A stretch of 64,000 bases of DNA from Rana temporaria (Eukaryota > Chordata > Amphibia > Anura > Ranidae), in NCBI RefSeq assembly GCF_905171775.1, contig NC_053491.1:397162838-397226837 (forward strand). Reading direction: 5' to 3'. This document shows, piece after piece, positions 42,780-54,325 of the stretch. Below the pieces are notes generated by a model. The model was not told the origin of the DNA. It did not search any database and was given only the letters and a program-made list of their open reading frames with translations. Each line of letters starts with the position of its first letter. The stretch's first letter is position 1. The translations under genes were made by a program, and so were the position numbers.

Positions 42780-44245
42780 TTCTTTTTGTAAACTCCCATG
42801 GATGATTTTTACTTATAGGTAAGCTTTTATTATAGGTTTCCCTATAGGTAGTGGTGCAACAGATCGTCATTGATCCGCACGGATCAATTACTTCAGATCA
42901 GCACACACATGATCCGCGGTGTGCCGCGGGATTGCAGAGTGGTAAAACACACTTTGAAACTGTCTTCGCTCTGCTCGCACACAGCCCAGCCTGCTCCTAA
43001 TCACGCTGTGATAGAATACGGGTCCAACGCTGAGATGTGTTCTGTCTATCACAGCATGGGGTTAGGAGGAGGTGGGGCTGTGTGCGAACAGAGCGGAGAC
43101 AGTTTCAACATACGGGCAGTGAGTTGCTTTCTAGCAGAGAATATGTGCTGCTGTCCGTCCTCTTCCCCCTCCCCTCCCCTCATACATCTCTCGGCTGGCT
43201 CTGTCTTCGGGACTCCGTCACCCCCCCCTCCTCATCCCCCCCGGCCGCTGAGTCTCCTGTCCCTGCCGCCTTTGTACACAGTGAGAGGGGTGAGCTGTGC
43301 TCTTCCCTTCTCAGCTGTGACAGGAGTTCTAGCACACATGCTAGGACTCCTGTTTTTGGAGGTGAGAGGGTCAATAAAGAGAACCTGTCACCTCCAATTG
43401 CTATCACACAGGGAATTGTTTTCTCCTGTGTGATAGCAATAAAGTTAAGTGAATTTTTTTTTATAAAATATAAGAAATAATATTTAAATTAATAAGAAAA
43501 AAAAGTAATTCAAATAAAGAATAAGAAAAATAATAAGAAAATTAAACAAAAATAAAAAAGTAAGCTACAAAAAAAAAAAAAAAAAGAAACAAAAAAGATT
43601 CAAACTAACCGTGCCGCCCCTGCCATCGAATTGCCATTCCCCATTGATTTGGAAAGGGGGGGTGGTTCGGTTTCTGGGGAGGGGGTGCATTGCGGAACCT
43701 GGCCTTGGGGCGGCTGGGAAAGGAAATCCGGCCCTGCTTGCCGCCCTCTCACTTCCTTTGTCCTGGTGAGGCTGAAATTTGGGGCACAGTGAGGCTACAA
43801 TTTTTTTTTTTTTTTTTTGCTGATCCGAAAAATAATACGATCCGTGACTCTGATCCGAGGAACCGTGAGTTTTTTTGTTGCACCCCTACCTATAGGTACA
43901 GTAAATTTCTCCTAAACGTGTGCCGCTTAGGAGATATTTACTTGTGAAGCTGCCAATGACGTCACCGGTGCGTACGCTCTGAAGGAACCGCATATCGTGC
44001 GGTTCCTTCAGAGCCCTGTGCGTGTAAAGCGGCTCCTGCACACATGCACAGGTGTAATGCCATTGCGGCTCTTCCAATCAAAGGAACGAAGCCCGTCAAA
44101 CCGGAAGGAAGATTGGGTGTAGGTGGAAGCCCTGTAAGTGGTGACAATGTGCTGCTGGAGGGTAAGTTTCACATAATGTGCTAGTATGCGATGCACAATA
44201 ACTTTGCCTTGCAGGCTAAACAATAAAAACAGCAGTTTACTAATG
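42780..44245. mobile_element. TTAA-type element split by a hAT insertion
   Basis: Left piece 42780-42848 (GTAAACTCCCATGG...CCTATAGG) and right piece 43889-44245 (CCTATAGG...AGCAGTTTACTAATGC then TTTAACC) reconstruct the layout of 40788-41385 and 37460-37775. The middle is the hAT element listed next. Confidence 0.7.
42849..43888. mobile_element. hAT non-autonomous element
   Basis: 8-bp duplication CCTATAGG at 42841-42848 and 43889-43896; inverted ends TAGTGGTGCAACA and TGTTGCACCCCTA followed inward by GATCCG-rich sequence (ATGATCCGCGG; ACGATCCGTGACTCTGATCC). Interior includes GC-rich DNA and A-rich tracts, no transposase. The 187- and 147-codon frames inside are overlapping and non-protein-like. 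Confidence 0.9.
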
Positions 44246-45114
44246 CTTTAACCACTAGTGGACTGCCCACCGTACATATAATGCAGCAGGGCGGATGCTC
44301 TGTGTTAAATCACCTAGTACGGGATCTGACACTTCTGGGTCTTGGGACCTGGCGACCCGCTTCTGCTGTTGTCACATACAGCGGGAGCCACCGTGGACTC
44401 GATGTTTTCCGGCACCCACTGATCAGACAGTACACAGGCAGAATGGCAATATGCAAACAAGGCAGATTGCTGTTTTGTCAGAAGGGAAGCCCGTCTGTGT
44501 TGTTATTTTGCCCTTCAGTGTCCTTTGGAGGCAAATGCTACTTCTTGCCAAGTTGTGCCTGGTGTCTACTCTAGTGCTCTTTCCTGGCATCCCTGTTGTG
44601 GCTTCTACTCCCAAAGAGTCTACTTTTGCATAGAACCCTTCTAAAGGGCCCAACACCACCTGTGAGTTGTGACTGGTCAGGGCTTTTCAGGCATTGATCA
44701 CTGGTAGACATTTCTGTGTCTCTCCATGAATGAGAAAGAATCGAAGTTTGTTTTTACTTGCCTCAAAATCAAATTCATGAAGTCCATTGAAGGACACAGG
44801 TCCCACAATTCTGTGTTTCTTGCTTTGCCCTTGGTACTATTCACCCCCACCCCCCCAAAAAAATAAAAAATAAAGGCATGCTGGGTAGATAAGAGGTTTT
44901 ATAGGGACTGGCTTACAATTGTCTGGTTTGCTAGTATCCTAAAATCCTGTAGATGGCGGTATAATATAAATGTTTTTGAATTATACACCCCTTTTGTTAC
45001 AACCTGTATTAAATTGCATTATTCTCCTTGCATTCATGTCAGAAATGAATCCATTTGTTACCATTTGTAACTACGTGGCTTTGAAAAAAAAATAAAAATA
45101 AACAGGGTGCTTAA

Positions 45115-45561
45115 AGGGGTGTTCCAGCTTTTTTTTAAGTTTATTAAAAGTCAGCAGCTACAAAAAAGTGTAGCTGCTGGCTTTTAATAAACAGACACTT
45201 ACCTGCTCCACGGTTCCAGCGACGCGCCGGCCGGGGCTCCGCTCCTCGCCCCCCCTCGCCGGCAGGCGTCTTCATTCCTAGTGTGGGCAGTGACAGCTTT
45301 CGGCTTCACGGCCGGGCACCCACTGCGCATGCGCGAGCGGAGCAGCACCGTCCGATTGGACAGGCGTTTGCCTACAGGGAGGGGCTGCAATAAGGCGATT
45401 AAGCTATTCGCCTTACCAGCCCCTCGGCGGAAGGAGGAAGTGGGACAGGAAGTCCCACTCCTCCTGAAGCCCCCTCTCCCCCCCAAAAAAAATTACATGT
45501 GGCATGTACGGGGGGAAGGAGTGGATTAAGCGGAAGTTCCATTTTTAGGTGGAACTCCGTT
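45115..45561. mobile_element. TTAA-target element
   Basis: TTAA at 45111-45114 and 45562-45565; ends AGGGGTGTTCCAGC and GGTGGAACTCCGTT. Near the left end a hairpin of about 20 bp per arm (AAAAGTCAGCAGCTAC / GTAGCTGCTGGCTTTT). Opposite-orientation relative of 3193-3656. Confidence 0.78.
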
Positions 45562-46421
45562 TTAAAGGATAAATTCACCTTTGAAAACATGTTACATGTC
45601 CCCCCCCCCCTCAATTTTAGGATGGAACATGTTATATGCAGTCACCGCCCACTGACCCCCGAAGTATTGTGCAATGATGTTGAGGTGTACAAATTTACAT
45701 AGGGATTGCAATCTTCTAAATTCTCCCAGCTCTTCTTCACCCACCCTCAGCCCTACTACATAAAAAATCCAGACAAGGAGAGTGAATTGGCCAGTATAGG
45801 TATGTAGACCTCAGAACATGGGTGTAGCTCTTGCTTGTATTGGGTATATCTACTTTTACAGCCAACATGAGATAAAACCTACCTAATATTTGTTACTTGT
45901 ATTGTTACATGTGATTAAAGGAGTCCAGCCTGAGCTTATTGGGCTGGGCTTCTTCTATGGGTCACAGGAGTGCAATTCATTTGCACTCCTGTGACCTGTT
46001 TTCAGTCGTAGAGCGGTCTCAAGTCCACTCTCTGCTGACGTTGGCAGGATCAGTCCAGGCACAGCATCATCCTAACTTAGGAAGTCTAGATCCACCAGGT
46101 GCCTGGACTGATGGCAGTCTCGGCCTCTCAGCGAGCCGCCCCATCACAACTCGGCGCTCCAATGGAGCATGGAGGAGCAGAGCAGGTGAGGTGCTGATTG
46201 ACAGGCAGCATCTCTCCACTTGGGGAGGTGAGAGAACCGAGCCATCGACGGTTTTCAGTGGCTAGGAACAGATGCAGCATCGGTCTGATGCCGCATCCAC
46301 ATAGGTTAATATGAATAAGCAAAAAAAATAAAAAGTGAACTGAGGTTTCTTTGCTAAAGACTTTCTATCTTAAATTTTTAAAAACAGATGATATTTAAGC
46401 AACTCTTTCTGTATCTTGCAG

Positions 46422-46562
46422 GGGAAGATGTTTCGGTGTAGCGCTAAGTGCTGTGATAATGAAGCAGCTTCTATGCAGACTGTGCACAACTGTATAGAGC
46501 GCTGCCACATTCCACTTGCTCAAGCACAAAGTCTGGTCACCAGTGAGCTGGAGAAATTTCAG
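46422..46562 (+). CDS. FAM136A: FAM136A exon 2 (first CX3C pair)
   Basis: 47 in-phase codons between TTGCAG and GTGAG. Encodes FRCSAKCCDNEAASMQTVHN and CIERCHIPLAQAQSLV. Two CX3C motifs (CSAKC and CIERC) are separated by about 14 residues, like the twin-CX3C pattern of small mitochondrial intermembrane-space proteins. Confidence 0.95.
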
Positions 46563-47578
46563 GTGAGTGCTGCAAATTACAGACCTTTTTTTTTTTTTTT
46601 TTAGCACCTTCTATATTTATCCCTAGAGCTGTCTAAAAATATTGCAGTGCTTCCATTATTCCACCAGATGGCAGTAAGACACCACTGTTAAATGAGAACG
46701 GCAACATACAGTATGCATTAGCTTCAGCATTATCACTGTGAAGACTTGCAATGAGTGTTGATGTATGTATTTTAAAAAAGAAATGTAGATCAGATCACGA
46801 GCAGTTCCTTTCCAGTGTAGCCTAGATGATAGTGGAAATGGGGAAGAATCTTGTATATTCAGGAAAATGTTATATATTGATAAAAGTAAAGAGCTGCATT
46901 CAGGGGAAGGGCCCTTCTGCAAAGTGACCTCAGGGGGGCGCTCACTCAGCACATGCATCATTCACAGACACGCACAGTTTTCTCAGATTGGATGTGAAGT
47001 GGCCGGTGATGTTACAATCTCCACCCCATCCAATTGGAGAACACTTTGCATTCGCTGATAAAAATGCAAGGCATTTTGTGAATTGCACGTGGGTCAAATG
47101 AGCGACACCCTGTGGTTACTATGCAGCAGGACAGACGATTTTCACAGGACCTAGACAATGGCTGTAGTAGCAGCTGTAACTACTACAGGTATTCTCCACG
47201 TCCATAGTGACCCCATATGTATGGTATATGCATGCTTATATTGGCTCATGCTTGACCAATGTAACTATGCAATGAAATCAATACCTGGAATTGAGCTTTA
47301 AAAATTTAATTTTCCAATGCAGAGCAAAGCATTTTGTTTTCTTTAACTTGAAAATATTCGAATATACCTCATGGAGTGGGATTGTGTAGGCAACACAAAA
47401 AAGGTTTCAAAATGTATAAAAAATTATATCAATTTATTACAAAAATAGATTAAGCATATACAAAAATATCTCAAAAATTACATGAATGTACATTATACAA
47501 ATCATAAATGATGCAAATACTGTCCGGCATACGGTACCATCACCAAATTTGGGAGGTAAGTTGTAGCTGAAAGCCGAC

Positions 47579-47608
47579 GCGCTTCGAATGCTACGCATTC
47601 TTCATCAT
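47579..47608 (-). ncRNA. Degenerate hammerhead ribozyme core
   Basis: On the minus strand: ATGATGA, A, then GAATGC-GTA-GCATTC (a perfect 6-bp stem II with 3-base loop), then GAAG followed by CGCGTCGGC. The hammerhead consensus is CUGANGA - stem II - GAAA. Core C3 is A and the A closing the second box is G, so it should be inactive. Hammerheads followed by CGCGT-type sequence are known from Penelope-like retroelements of amphibians, which suggests the origin of 47390-48310. Confidence 0.5.
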
Positions 47609-49217
47609 GGCATAAACAAGTATTACATCTGAAGTAAATCAAGAAATAATGTAAATATTAAATACATTCACAATATAACATTATACTTTCTTCATTTAAA
47701 TACAGAAACAGCATATATAATAATATACCTTCTTCATCAAACAAAGAAACAGCACATATATTGATGAAAAAAATCTCACCTATTGTTTAAAAATTCCGCG
47801 CCCAAGGGTGTGAACCAAAAGCCCCTCGATGTCCTGGGACATGGATGTCTCCTATTGCAGGCTGCACCATACAGAGAAGTCCCTATTTAGTATCACTCAT
47901 AGAGTGGATAGAACCAATTGGTTCAATTTAGGTGGCGTTAGAAATCCTATATAAAGGAGATAAAATAAGGAAAAGACCCCCCCCCCCAGGGGAAAAGAGA
48001 GAGAAACATAAAGTTCTCATCAGTTTGTGTAAAAATATGCCAGTGTTAAGCATCAATTCATTGGTTGGAAATTGTATTCCAAGCAGTTCATGAAACTTAC
48101 CACCAGTGATTGGGAATCCTGTGTTCAAAATCCAGCTAAATCCTGAAAAGGGTTTCTGGTTTCCCCAGGCAGGTTTCCCTTGGGGGTAGAAAATAGCTCC
48201 TTGCTCTCCTGAATTTGGAGAGGGAATGACACCACATATCCCTCTTGGCCCTCCTTAAGTACCTACCTTAATCTGTTCAGGTGATGTGTTCCTCCCCTCA
48301 ATCGCCGCACTAATTGTACTGCACCAGCCTGTGGGTGTTTGTAAGCTGGCCATGTGTGGCTCCATCTTCCTTCAAAAACGCCGCTCCTAAGAGGCGCATT
48401 GAAGCACCGTCATTGATTCTCCATAGATCGGCGTCACTTCCGCAACCGGAAGTGCTGCCGCGGCCATTTTACTGGATGGTTACGGATGAGATGTCTGAAG
48501 ACATCACTACCGGAACTGGAAGTTCCCCGGCGGCCATTTTGGAAAAGAGCCCAGGCTTGTATTGGAGATCTAGCATGTATCTCCCACAGGGAGGACAGCC
48601 AGATTAATGCGGTGGAGTTAAGAAAGTAGCGGTGTGGTAGAAAACTCAAGCAGTGACATTAATCACTGCTTGAAATTAATTCTTTAACTTTCCCCTTCCC
48701 AGCAGCAAATTCTTATCTTACATTTGCTCCCCTCCTGCTTTGTCCAGCTAGTAAGAGCGAAGGAAAGCCCTGTGTCCGCTGTGTTATCACAGCACTGTGT
48801 CATGGAGTTAGCCACGTACTCCTCCTTTCCCAGAAGTGCCAGGTATTTCCTCTGACTCCCAGTGTTGTTCAGAATGGCAGGGAAGCAAAGAAGAGGTAAT
48901 TATTTTCTGGGAAGGAGAGGGGCATTAAAGCACAAAGTGAGTGGAGCACATATTTGCTTTTAAACGGTCTGGTATGATGTTTTTTTTTCTTTTGCTATAT
49001 ACGTAGACTATTGAATTGATTTTCAATAATGCCTGTGTGCTGTCCTGGCCTGCGAGTGATTGGTCCTGGAAGCAGACCAGCTCTGGCTCTGAATCGGGGG
49101 ACATGTTGGACCTCACTGCTTCTCCACAGAAAGAAGGGTCCCACTTTGCAGCATGCTCGTGGATGACAGACCTTTCTACTCAGCCTGTGTCTGCTTTAAC
49201 AAGTCAATGAACTGTAA

Positions 49218-49474
49218 TGCCGCATACACACCATCACTTGTGATGAAAAAAAACTAAATTTTCTGTGAAGTAAAAAACGACGTTTTTGAAACTTCAGATT
49301 TCAAAGACGAAGTTGCCTACACACCATCGTTTTTTCACAATGCTCTAGCAAAGCGAGGTTACGTTCACCACGTTTTTCCATTGAAGCTCGCTTCATAACT
49401 AGCTTCTGGGCATGCACGGGTGTAAAAACGTCGTTTTTTTTTTCATCACATAAAGTGATGGTGTGTACGCGGCT
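49218..49474. mobile_element. Complete Harbinger-like MITE, 257 bp
   Basis: TAA at 49215-49217 and 49475-49477; inverted ends TGCCGCATACACACCATCAC and GTGATGGTGTGTACGCGGCT. Same family as the truncated copy at 13302. Confidence 0.85.
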
Positions 49475-50019
49475 TAAGAAATTGAACATATTTTATTTTG
49501 ATGAACCAAAAAAAAAAAAAAAAAAATGTTGAATTCTGAAGAGTCTTCATTGCTGTGCATGTCATCTTGTGGGCAATAGGATAGGTGAGAATTTACTTGA
49601 ATTTTTGCAGGGGACTTTTTTTTTATGGCAGTCACTTTAAACATTTCGCCTTTAGCGCAGGTTTAGGGGGCACTCTGTACACAGTTTGGTGTGTATTGCT
49701 AGAGCGTTTTTTTTTTTTTTTGTGGAGAGTGGATGTGATCAGCACAGGGCCAATCAGCACTGTCCACTACTATATACTGCTGATGAGAAAAGGTGTTTAG
49801 CACTTTATATTTACTAAAATAATTGCATTTCCATGTCCTGTGGGAGATCAGATATAGTGACTGCAGGGTCCTAGGTTTAGTAACATGTTAAGTGTTTTCT
49901 GGCTCCCAAACAGGATTGAATGGTGCATGTATTTGAGAGCCCCTGGCTTACCTGAAGCACTAATCCTCATACAATGATGCTGTATATTTTGCTTCAATAA
50001 CAATCTCATTTCTCATTAG

Positions 50020-50217
50020 GATCGCCTTGGTCGGTGCACCATGCACTGCAATGACAAAGCTAAGGACTCCTTTGATTCCGGCAATAAAGAAGTAAAAGTA
50101 AGGGCTCAGTTGGAGAGCTGTGTGATGAAGTGCGCAGAAGAACACATGAACCTCATCCCCAGTATGACCAAGAAACTGAAGGATGCTTTAATTGAGGCCG
50201 ACAAGAAAACTTCTTAG
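50020..50217 (+). CDS. FAM136A: FAM136A exon 3 (second CX3C pair, stop)
   Basis: 65 codons plus TAG at 50215-50217, acceptor CATTAG. Encodes DRLGRCTMHCNDKAKDS, then CVMKCAEEHMNLIPSMTKK and ends DKKTS. CTMHC and CVMKC give the second CX3C pair. The three exons give 141 residues against 138 in human. FAM136A is a small conserved mitochondrial protein of incompletely known function; the four CX3C motifs suggest two disulfide-bonded helical hairpins. Confidence 0.95.
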   Translation, partial: DRLGRCTMHCNDKAKDSFDSGNKEVKVRAQLESCVMKCAEEHMNLIPSMTKKLKDALIEADKKTS

Positions 50218-51834
50218 GATCTAGAAATGTTTGTTCCAGCCATCCTTCCTGCTGGAGTGGGCAGCCGCAACAGAGTTCTGAGGAACGTGGACTAAAAACT
50301 TCCTTCATCTGATGGGAAACAGGATGCTGTCAAGACAGAAAACAGGATTGTCCCTCCAGCTCGGGGACCAAGCTAACAGCCAGTCTTTTATGGATTTTTA
50401 CTTCCTTAAAGTTTATAGAACTCTGGGCATACTGACATATTTTTAGAAATGATGAAGGCTCAGAGTAATCAAAGTAATCGCCCCAGAAAAGCTCAAATAC
50501 CAATGATATGAGAATGACAGCAAAAGGAATTTATAATTTGGGGTCTTGGTGATGCATTGTGTGATGTGAAGTATATGAAAAAATCTATCCAGTGGATGAA
50601 ATACATAATATGCCCCATCAAGAGTCTGCAGTAGATTTTTTAGGAAAAAAAAGTCTGGTTTTAGGGCAACATTTTCTTACCTTCTCCCTCTGCATTTTAT
50701 TTTTATATCTGTGTTTTACATGGTTTCATCCTGGCAAAAATACATTTTCAAGTCTAGCATCTTTTGACATCCTGCACATAGATAGTAATGGTCATTTCCA
50801 TTGGTACCTCAGCACATGTTCCTGGCAGATCTCATCATTCTTTATGACTAGGCCTGGAGCATGGGCAGAATGTCAAAGGATGCTGGAAGCACCAGAGGTC
50901 TGTACTCTTTCAGTTCAATGCCCAGGTGATCGCCCACAAAGAAATCCATACAAATTTAAAACGGGTATAGAGGCACTCACGAGCCCTGCAGAGGAGATAC
51001 AGTGAAACCTTGGATTGAGAGTGACGTGATTAGCGTTTCGCTTTACTAAAAGCTGCTAAATGCTATTGCTTGAGCCTTAATTCATTTCAATAGCCAGAAC
51101 AAATTAAAGCCCAAGAGCTTAACTCCTGAAAAGATTATAAAAGCTTTAGACACTTTTATAGGCTTCAGGCATTTTTTCTGCAAAAATGCTGCTGGTCTCT
51201 AGGAAAGTCAAATAAATGTCCTGTGTGCATGAGGCCTAAATTTGTTAAACGAATAGCTGTATTTATACGTGACTTCCAGATATGAGCGCACTGAAATGAA
51301 AATTCAGGATGCACTTGGCTGAAACCCGAAATTGAAAGCTTTTAAAAAATATATATATTTTTCTTATATACAATTATATTATATTCAACTTTAATATCAT
51401 GAATTTAAATGAATGTGAATTTATTTTCAGCACCTTTTTGGCCGATGGCTGGTTTCACACTGAGCTGTTTCTGAAGTACTCTTGCGTTATAAAAGCTCAA
51501 GCAAAATGCATTCCTTTGAATTATATGTGTGTCTTCACACTGGCACGTTGTGCTTCTGTTGCCGTGGTAAAAAAAATCCTGTTTGCCGCATTTTTGCTCG
51601 GTTAAAAAAAAAAAAAACAAGCACCAAAAACGTACCTCTCCATTGAAAACTTGTGTTGCGTTTTTGATGTGATTTTTGAGTCACATGACCTATGAAAGCA
51701 GCACCATAAATGCATGTTTTTCGATGGCCATTACCTTTTTTTTTTTCTACCAGCAAAACGCAGAGAACCCTATTTATGGACGATAATTTCCTGCGCATCC
51801 CTACTTCCGGAGTAAAGCTGACCATACCCATATA
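50218..51834 (+). other. FAM136A: FAM136A 3' UTR and downstream DNA
   Basis: Candidate AATAAA at 51211-51216. 51430-51830 resembles a decayed foldback repeat (GGTTTCACACTGAGCTG ... CTTCACACTGGCACG). No further exon. Confidence 0.45.
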
Positions 51835-52956
51835 CAGTGCCTTGAAAAAGTATTCACACCCTTTAAAATTTTGTCATGTTACAACCAAAAACGTAAATGT
51901 ATTTTTTGGAGATTTTATGTGATAGACCAACACAAAGTGGCACATAATTGTGAAGTGGAAGGAAAATGATAAATGCTTTTCAAACTTTATTACAAATAAA
52001 TATGTGAAAAGTGTGGCATGCATTTGTATTCAGCCCTTTTACACTGATACTCCTAACTAAAATCTAGTGGGACCAATTGCCTTCAGAAGTCACCTAATTA
52101 GGAGGAGTGCACCTTTTGTGTAATTTCATCTCAGTATAAATACAGCTGTTCTGTGAAGCCAAAAGAGGTTTGTTAGAGAACCTTTGTGAACAAACAGCTT
52201 CATGAAGGCCAATAAAACACACCAGACAGGTCAGGGAAACAGAGCTGGAGAAGTTTAAAGCAGGACTAGGTTATAAAAAAAAAAAAAATATATCCCAAGC
52301 TTTGAACATCTCATGGCACACTGTTCAATCTATCATCTGAAAATGGAAAGAGTATGGCACAACTGCAAACCTACCAAGACATGGCCGTCCACCTAAACTG
52401 ACAGGCCGGGCAAGGAGAGCATTAATCAGAGGCACAGCCAAGAGGCCCATGGTACCTCTGGAGAAGCTACAGAGATCCACAGCTCAGGTGGGAGAATCTG
52501 TCCACAGGACAACTATTAGTCGTGCACTCCACAAATCTGGCCTTTATGGAAGAGTGGCAAGAAGAAAGCCATAAAGAAGTTCCATTTTCAGTTTGGATGC
52601 TCTCCATCCAATCTGACAGAGCTTGAGCTATTTTGCAAAGAAGAATGGGCAAAAATGTCACTTTCTAGATGTGCAAAGCTGGTAGAGACATCCCCAAAGA
52701 GACTTGTAGATGTAATTGCAGAGAAAGGTGGTTCTACAAAGTATTGACTCAGGGACTGAATACAAATGCACGCTACAATTTTCACATATGTAAAACAATT
52801 TGAAAACCATTTATCATTTTCCTTCCACTTGACAATTTTGTGCCACTTTGTGTTGGTCCATCACATAAAAGCCGAATAAAATACATTTACGTTTTTGGTT
52901 GTAACATGACAAAATGTGGAAAATTTCAAGGGGTATGAATACTTTTTCAAGGCACT
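51835..52956. mobile_element. Tc1-like transposon fossil
   Basis: Begins TA|CAGTGCCTTGAAAAAGTATT and ends AATACTTTTTCAAGGCACT, with inverted repeats extending about 180-200 bases (CATGTTACAACCAAAAACGT on both arms). About 1.1 kb, shorter than an intact copy of about 1.6 kb, so internally deleted. It lies downstream of FAM136A. Confidence 0.92.
52383..52571 (+). pseudogene. Tc1 transposase remnant (paired-type HTH)
   Basis: 63 open codons starting GRPPKLTGRARRALI, then TAKRPMVPLEKLQ, VHRTTISRALHKSGLYGRVA and ARRKP, then TAA. This is the second helix-turn-helix with GRPR-like hook of Tc1 transposases. The catalytic DDE part is deleted. Confidence 0.88.
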
Positions 52957-54043
52957 AGATTTCTCTCTTGCATACTGAACAAAAGACATCTAACCGCTTC
53001 CTCATCCATGTAAACCGCGCAGATGTGTTTTGCATTGGGCTTTTTCCAAAAAGGTGATTTTTCAGTTGACTTTTGTTGATCCAGGTGTTGCCAACACGGA
53101 GTGAAATTCAATGCATGTATGGCTAGCCTAAGATCAGCACAGTTGTAATTGTCGTTGAACTTTCCTCCTGTATTCTCCTTATCTCTGCCATCTGTGTATT
53201 CAAGTGTATCACAGTGGTTTCTTGTGTTCCGGATGCCGCCCTTGAGTGGGTTCTTCTAAGATCCTGAAACTCTCAGTGACTCTTCTGTTGCCCACGTGGA
53301 TTCTGGTTCCTAACATGCCGAGATATGAAAGGACTGCATTCCTCTGTGCTCCTGTCACCCAGTGGGTGAGTCATAAGGATCTCATTCCCTCTCACTGTAG
53401 TTAACCGGCTACATCCCTGAAGCAGAGGAACATGTACAGCCTGGATGAAAGACGGATTCATTGTTTTATTTGTTAAATGATGTGTAACGAGGTAGAAAGG
53501 GCCGCAGTGTAACTGAGATCAAATTAAAGCACTGAACTGGAAGATCTTTACCATAAAAGGTTATGTATGCAACACGGAACTATAGTATAGAATAGACCAT
53601 GTTTGAAAGCTGACTGCCCTACTGACATATTTTATCTATTACCCAATCATAACAAAGGGCTCCTACATTCTGTGACTGCCGCATTCATGTCCCCTCTGAG
53701 TGTGCTAAGCCAAATAAAAAGCACATCACTACATTCATTCAAAAGTTTCCCATTGATTAGGGATTTGTTTTTTGTTCAATCAGCGAGTTGTCATCCATCC
53801 ACACTCAATGTGGGTGCGGGAATCCTCCTCACTAAGCTATTCTTTTCTGACAATGCTGTCAGAATACACTGATCAGTGCTGCCGGGTTTAGCCGGAGGTG
53901 CAGATCTAACGGAAATTTTCCAACATGGCAGTTGATCAACTTCCATACAACCACCCTGCCCATACATGAAACGAAATTCACCCGGTCCCTGCAGAACCGG
54001 ACTAATTTCAATCCATTGATGGTCAGCTTTAAAGGAACACTAA
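52957..54043. other. Intergenic DNA, nothing recognised
   Basis: No gene, repeat boundary or structured element identified. Confidence 0.5.
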
Positions 54044-54325
54044 GGCTCCATTCACACCTAGGCGTTTTAACGCCTGAAGCCCGACGCTATTGCAGCCTGC
54101 AATACGCTGGAGGGGTGATTTAACATTGTCGGCTATGGAGATGGTTCACATCTCCACGCCGTACGCCTGAAGCTCAAAACAAGTCCCGGACCCTTTTTTT
54201 TAGGCGGCTTTCGGCATAGCCGACAATGTTTCAATCACCCCTCGGGCGTATTGTAGGCTAAAAACGATGCGTTTTGTCGCGACAAATCGCGGTACAATAC
54301 GCCGCGTTCAGGTGTGAATGCAGCC
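54044..54325. mobile_element. Foldback element, MITE-like
   Basis: Inverted ends GGCTCCATTCACACCTAGGCG and CGTTCAGGTGTGAATGCAGCC, with CGACAATGTT / AACATTGTCG and ACGCCTGAAGC internally. Flanks TAA left and TTAA right. Confidence 0.65.

Larger units (their letters stand above)
40708..46421 (+). other. FAM136A: FAM136A intron 1, transposon-rich
   Basis: 5.7 kb containing a TTAA-type element with a minisatellite (about 40788-41385), a truncated TTAA-type element (41640-42047), a nested Harbinger-like pair (42057-42756), a TTAA-type element split by a hAT copy (42780-44245), a dispersed repeat (44249-44500) and a further TTAA-type element (45115-45561). No coding signal other than fortuitous frames such as 42870-43433. 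Confidence 0.65.
46563..50019 (+). other. FAM136A: FAM136A intron 2
   Basis: Holds a retroelement-like segment at about 47390-48310 with a decayed hammerhead motif (minus strand), a sequence at 48640-48990 of dispersed-repeat style, and a complete Harbinger-like MITE at 49218-49474. No exons recognised. Confidence 0.55.

Noticed and set aside
42870..43480. Two overlapping ORFs of 187 and 147 residues
   Set aside because: They lie inside a hAT element bounded by CCTATAGG duplications and have low-complexity composition in both frames.
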